Position numbers and translations under genes: made by a program. Below, piece after piece: positions 5,469-6,700 of a stretch of DNA of 6,700 nucleotides. Numbering within the stretch: the first letter of the stretch is position 1; each line of letters starts with the position of its first letter. Source of the DNA: JBIOYL01 sp044870185 (GTDB taxonomy: Bacteria > Actinomycetota > CALGFH01); assembly GCA_044870185.1 (NCBI GenBank), contig JBIOYL010000081.1:1-6700 (forward strand), in the 5' to 3' direction. Under the pieces are notes generated by a model. That model worked only from the letters and a program-made list of their open reading frames with translations. It was not told the DNA's origin and searched no databases.

Positions 5469-6700
5469 TTGGCGTACACGCCCCACACCGACGCCGACGT
5501 GCAGCGCATGCTCGAACGGCTCGGCATCAGCGACCTCGACGAGCTCTTCGAGCCGATCCCGGCGCACCTGCGCGCCCCGGCCGGGCTCGACCTGCCCCGA
5601 CCCCACGCCGAGCAGGAGGTGGCCGCCGAGCTGGCCCGGCTGGCGGCCCGCAACCGCCACCTCGACGAGCTGACCTGCTTTCTCGGCGCCGGCGTCTACG
5701 ACCACTACGTGCCCGCCGTGGTCTGGTATCTGGCCGGCCGGGGCGAGCTGGCCACCGCCTACACCCCCTACCAGCCCGAGGCGAGCCAGGGCGTGCTCCA
5801 GGCGCTGTTCGAGTACCAGACGCTGATCAGCGAGCTGACCGGCCTGGAGGTCTCCAACGCCTCGCTGTACGACGGGGCGTCGGCGGTCGCCGAGGCGGCG
5901 ATGATGGCGGTGGCCGCCACCCGCCGCCACGAGCTCCTGGTCAGCGCGGCCGTCGCCCCGCGCGTCCGCGAGCTGCTCGACACCTACAGCCGGGGCCTGG
6001 ACCTCAAGCTGGTCGAGGTCGGCGCGCTGGCCGGCACCACCGACCTGGAGGAGGCGCGCAGCCGGGCCGGCGGCCAGACCGCCGCCGTCGTCCTGGCCCA
6101 GCCGAACTTCCTCGGCGTGATCGAGGACGTGGCCGGCGCGGCCGCGGTCGCCCACGCGGCCGGCGCCCGCCTGGTCGTGACCCTGGACCCGCTGGTGGTG
6201 GGGCTGGTCGAGCCGCCCGGCCGGCAGGGCGCCGACATCGTGGTGGGGGAGGGGCAGGCGCTCGGCAACCATCCGAGCTTCGGCGGCCCCGCCTTCGGCT
6301 TCCTCGCCTGCGCCGCGGCCGACGTGCGCCGGCTGCCCGGCCGGCTGGTCGGCCAGACGCTCGACCGTGCCGGGCGGCGCGGCTTCGTGCTCACCCTCCA
6401 GGCCCGCGAGCAGCACATCCGCCGCGAGAAGGCGACCAGCAACATCTGCACCAACCAGACGCTCAACGCGATCGCCGCCGCGGTGTACCTGTCCTGGCTC
6501 GGCCCGCAGGGGCTGGAGGAGCTCGGGCGGCTGTGCCTGCGGACGGCCCGCTATGCGGCCGACCGGCTGACCGCCCTGCCCGGCGTCCGGCTGGCCTTCC
6601 CGGACAAGCCCTTCTACAAGGAGTTCGTGGTCCGGCTGCCCGCCGACCCGGCCGAGCTGTGCCGCCGCCTGGTCGGCCACGGCCTGCTCGCCGGCCTGCC
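5469..6700 (+). CDS. gcvPA: Glycine dehydrogenase (decarboxylating) subunit 1, incomplete, right-arm copy
   Basis: The first 410 residues of the alpha subunit of the two-subunit P-protein of the glycine cleavage system; the frame is open at the window edge. The usual length is about 440-450 aa, so only a short C-terminal part is missing. With GcvPB (which carries the PLP-binding lysine), GcvH, GcvT and lipoamide dehydrogenase, it decarboxylates glycine and passes the aminomethyl group to lipoyl-GcvH in the cytoplasm. Family blocks are the N-terminal YTPHTDADVQRML (3-15), CFLGAGVYDHYVPA (70-83), TAYTPYQPEASQG (96-108), GQALGNHPSFGGPAFGF (262-278) and REKATSNICTNQ (319-330). The TTG start is chosen over the ATG at codon 14 because AGGAAGG (5454-5460) is 8 nt upstream and the N-terminus is conserved. 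Mycobacteria carry a single-chain GcvP at this locus, so the split form is a lineage clue. gcvPB would be expected just beyond the window. Confidence 0.95.
   Translation, partial: MAYTPHTDADVQRMLERLGISDLDELFEPIPAHLRAPAGLDLPRPHAEQEVAAELARLAARNRHLDELTCFLGAGVYDHYVPAVVWYLAGRGELATAYTPYQPEASQGVLQALFEYQTLISELTGLEVSNASLYDGASAVAEAAMMAVAATRRHELLVSAAVAPRVRELLDTYSRGLDLKLVEVGALAGTTDLEEARSRAGGQTAAVVLAQPNFLGVIEDVAGAAAVAHAAGARLVVTLDPLVVGLVEPPGRQGADIVVGEGQALGNHPSFGGPAFGFLACAAADVRRLPGRLVGQTLDRAGRRGFVLTLQAREQHIRREKATSNICTNQTLNAIAAAVYLSWLGPQGLEELGRLCLRTARYAADRLTALPGVRLAFPDKPFYKEFVVRLPADPAELCRRLVGHGLLAGL

Larger units (their letters stand above)
1..6700. repeat. Perfect loop-free inverted repeat (two 3,350-bp arms) filling the window
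   Basis: The two halves are reverse complements of each other. The first 30 bases match the reverse complement of the last 30. The centre reads through a self-complementary CCGCCG|CGGCGG core between 3350 and 3351. All open frames occur as mirror pairs obeying x to 6701-x with identical translations. There is no spacer and no divergence. Natural inverted duplications normally keep a spacer and collect differences, and long perfect palindromes are unstable in bacteria. The likeliest explanation is a contig fused to its own reverse complement, or a fold-back (template-switch) molecule. A replicated hairpin telomere is a remote alternative. Confidence 0.97.

Overview
The window is one 3,350-bp segment present twice, head to head. 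Bases 3351-6700 are the reverse complement of bases 1-3350, with no spacer, so position x on one arm corresponds to 6701-x on the other. The symmetry reaches both ends of the window and its centre lies between 3350 and 3351. The real information content is therefore about 3.35 kb. A perfect, loop-free palindrome of this size is most simply an assembly or amplification fold-back: a contig joined to its own reverse complement. Read the right arm (3351-6700, + strand) as the natural orientation; every left-arm feature is its mirror.

The DNA is very GC-rich. Its genes start with TTG, ATG and GTG, have clear purine-rich ribosome binding sites and sit close together. The gene order bfn-like (DUF151), MerR regulator, small gene, glycine dehydrogenase matches the actinobacterial neighbourhood known from Mycobacterium tuberculosis (Rv1829, Rv1830, Rv1831, gcvB/Rv1832). 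This points to an actinomycetote. Because the P-protein is the split GcvPA type rather than the single-chain GcvP of mycobacteria, a lineage outside the mycobacteria/Streptomyces mainstream is likely. That placement is inference.

Right arm, left to right. First comes an intergenic leader with a GGGCGCCC hairpin (3351-3482). Next is a 157-aa bifunctional-nuclease-family protein (3483-3956), followed by a hairpin and a good sigma70-type promoter (4032-4060). Then come a 192-aa MerR regulator of the Rv1830/ResR type (4097-4675) and, overlapping its stop codon by four bases, a 176-aa PD-(D/E)XK-nuclease-like protein (4672-5202). A 266-bp gap follows, holding an extended -10 promoter and a structured leader of about 137 nt. 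Last is gcvPA (5469 to the window end, incomplete), subunit 1 of the glycine-cleavage P-protein.

The MerR gene and the nuclease-like gene look like one translationally coupled unit. gcvPA appears to have its own promoter. The most noteworthy biology, apart from the palindrome, is the nuclease-like partner of the MerR gene, which lacks the usual active-site lysine, and the structured gcvPA leader.
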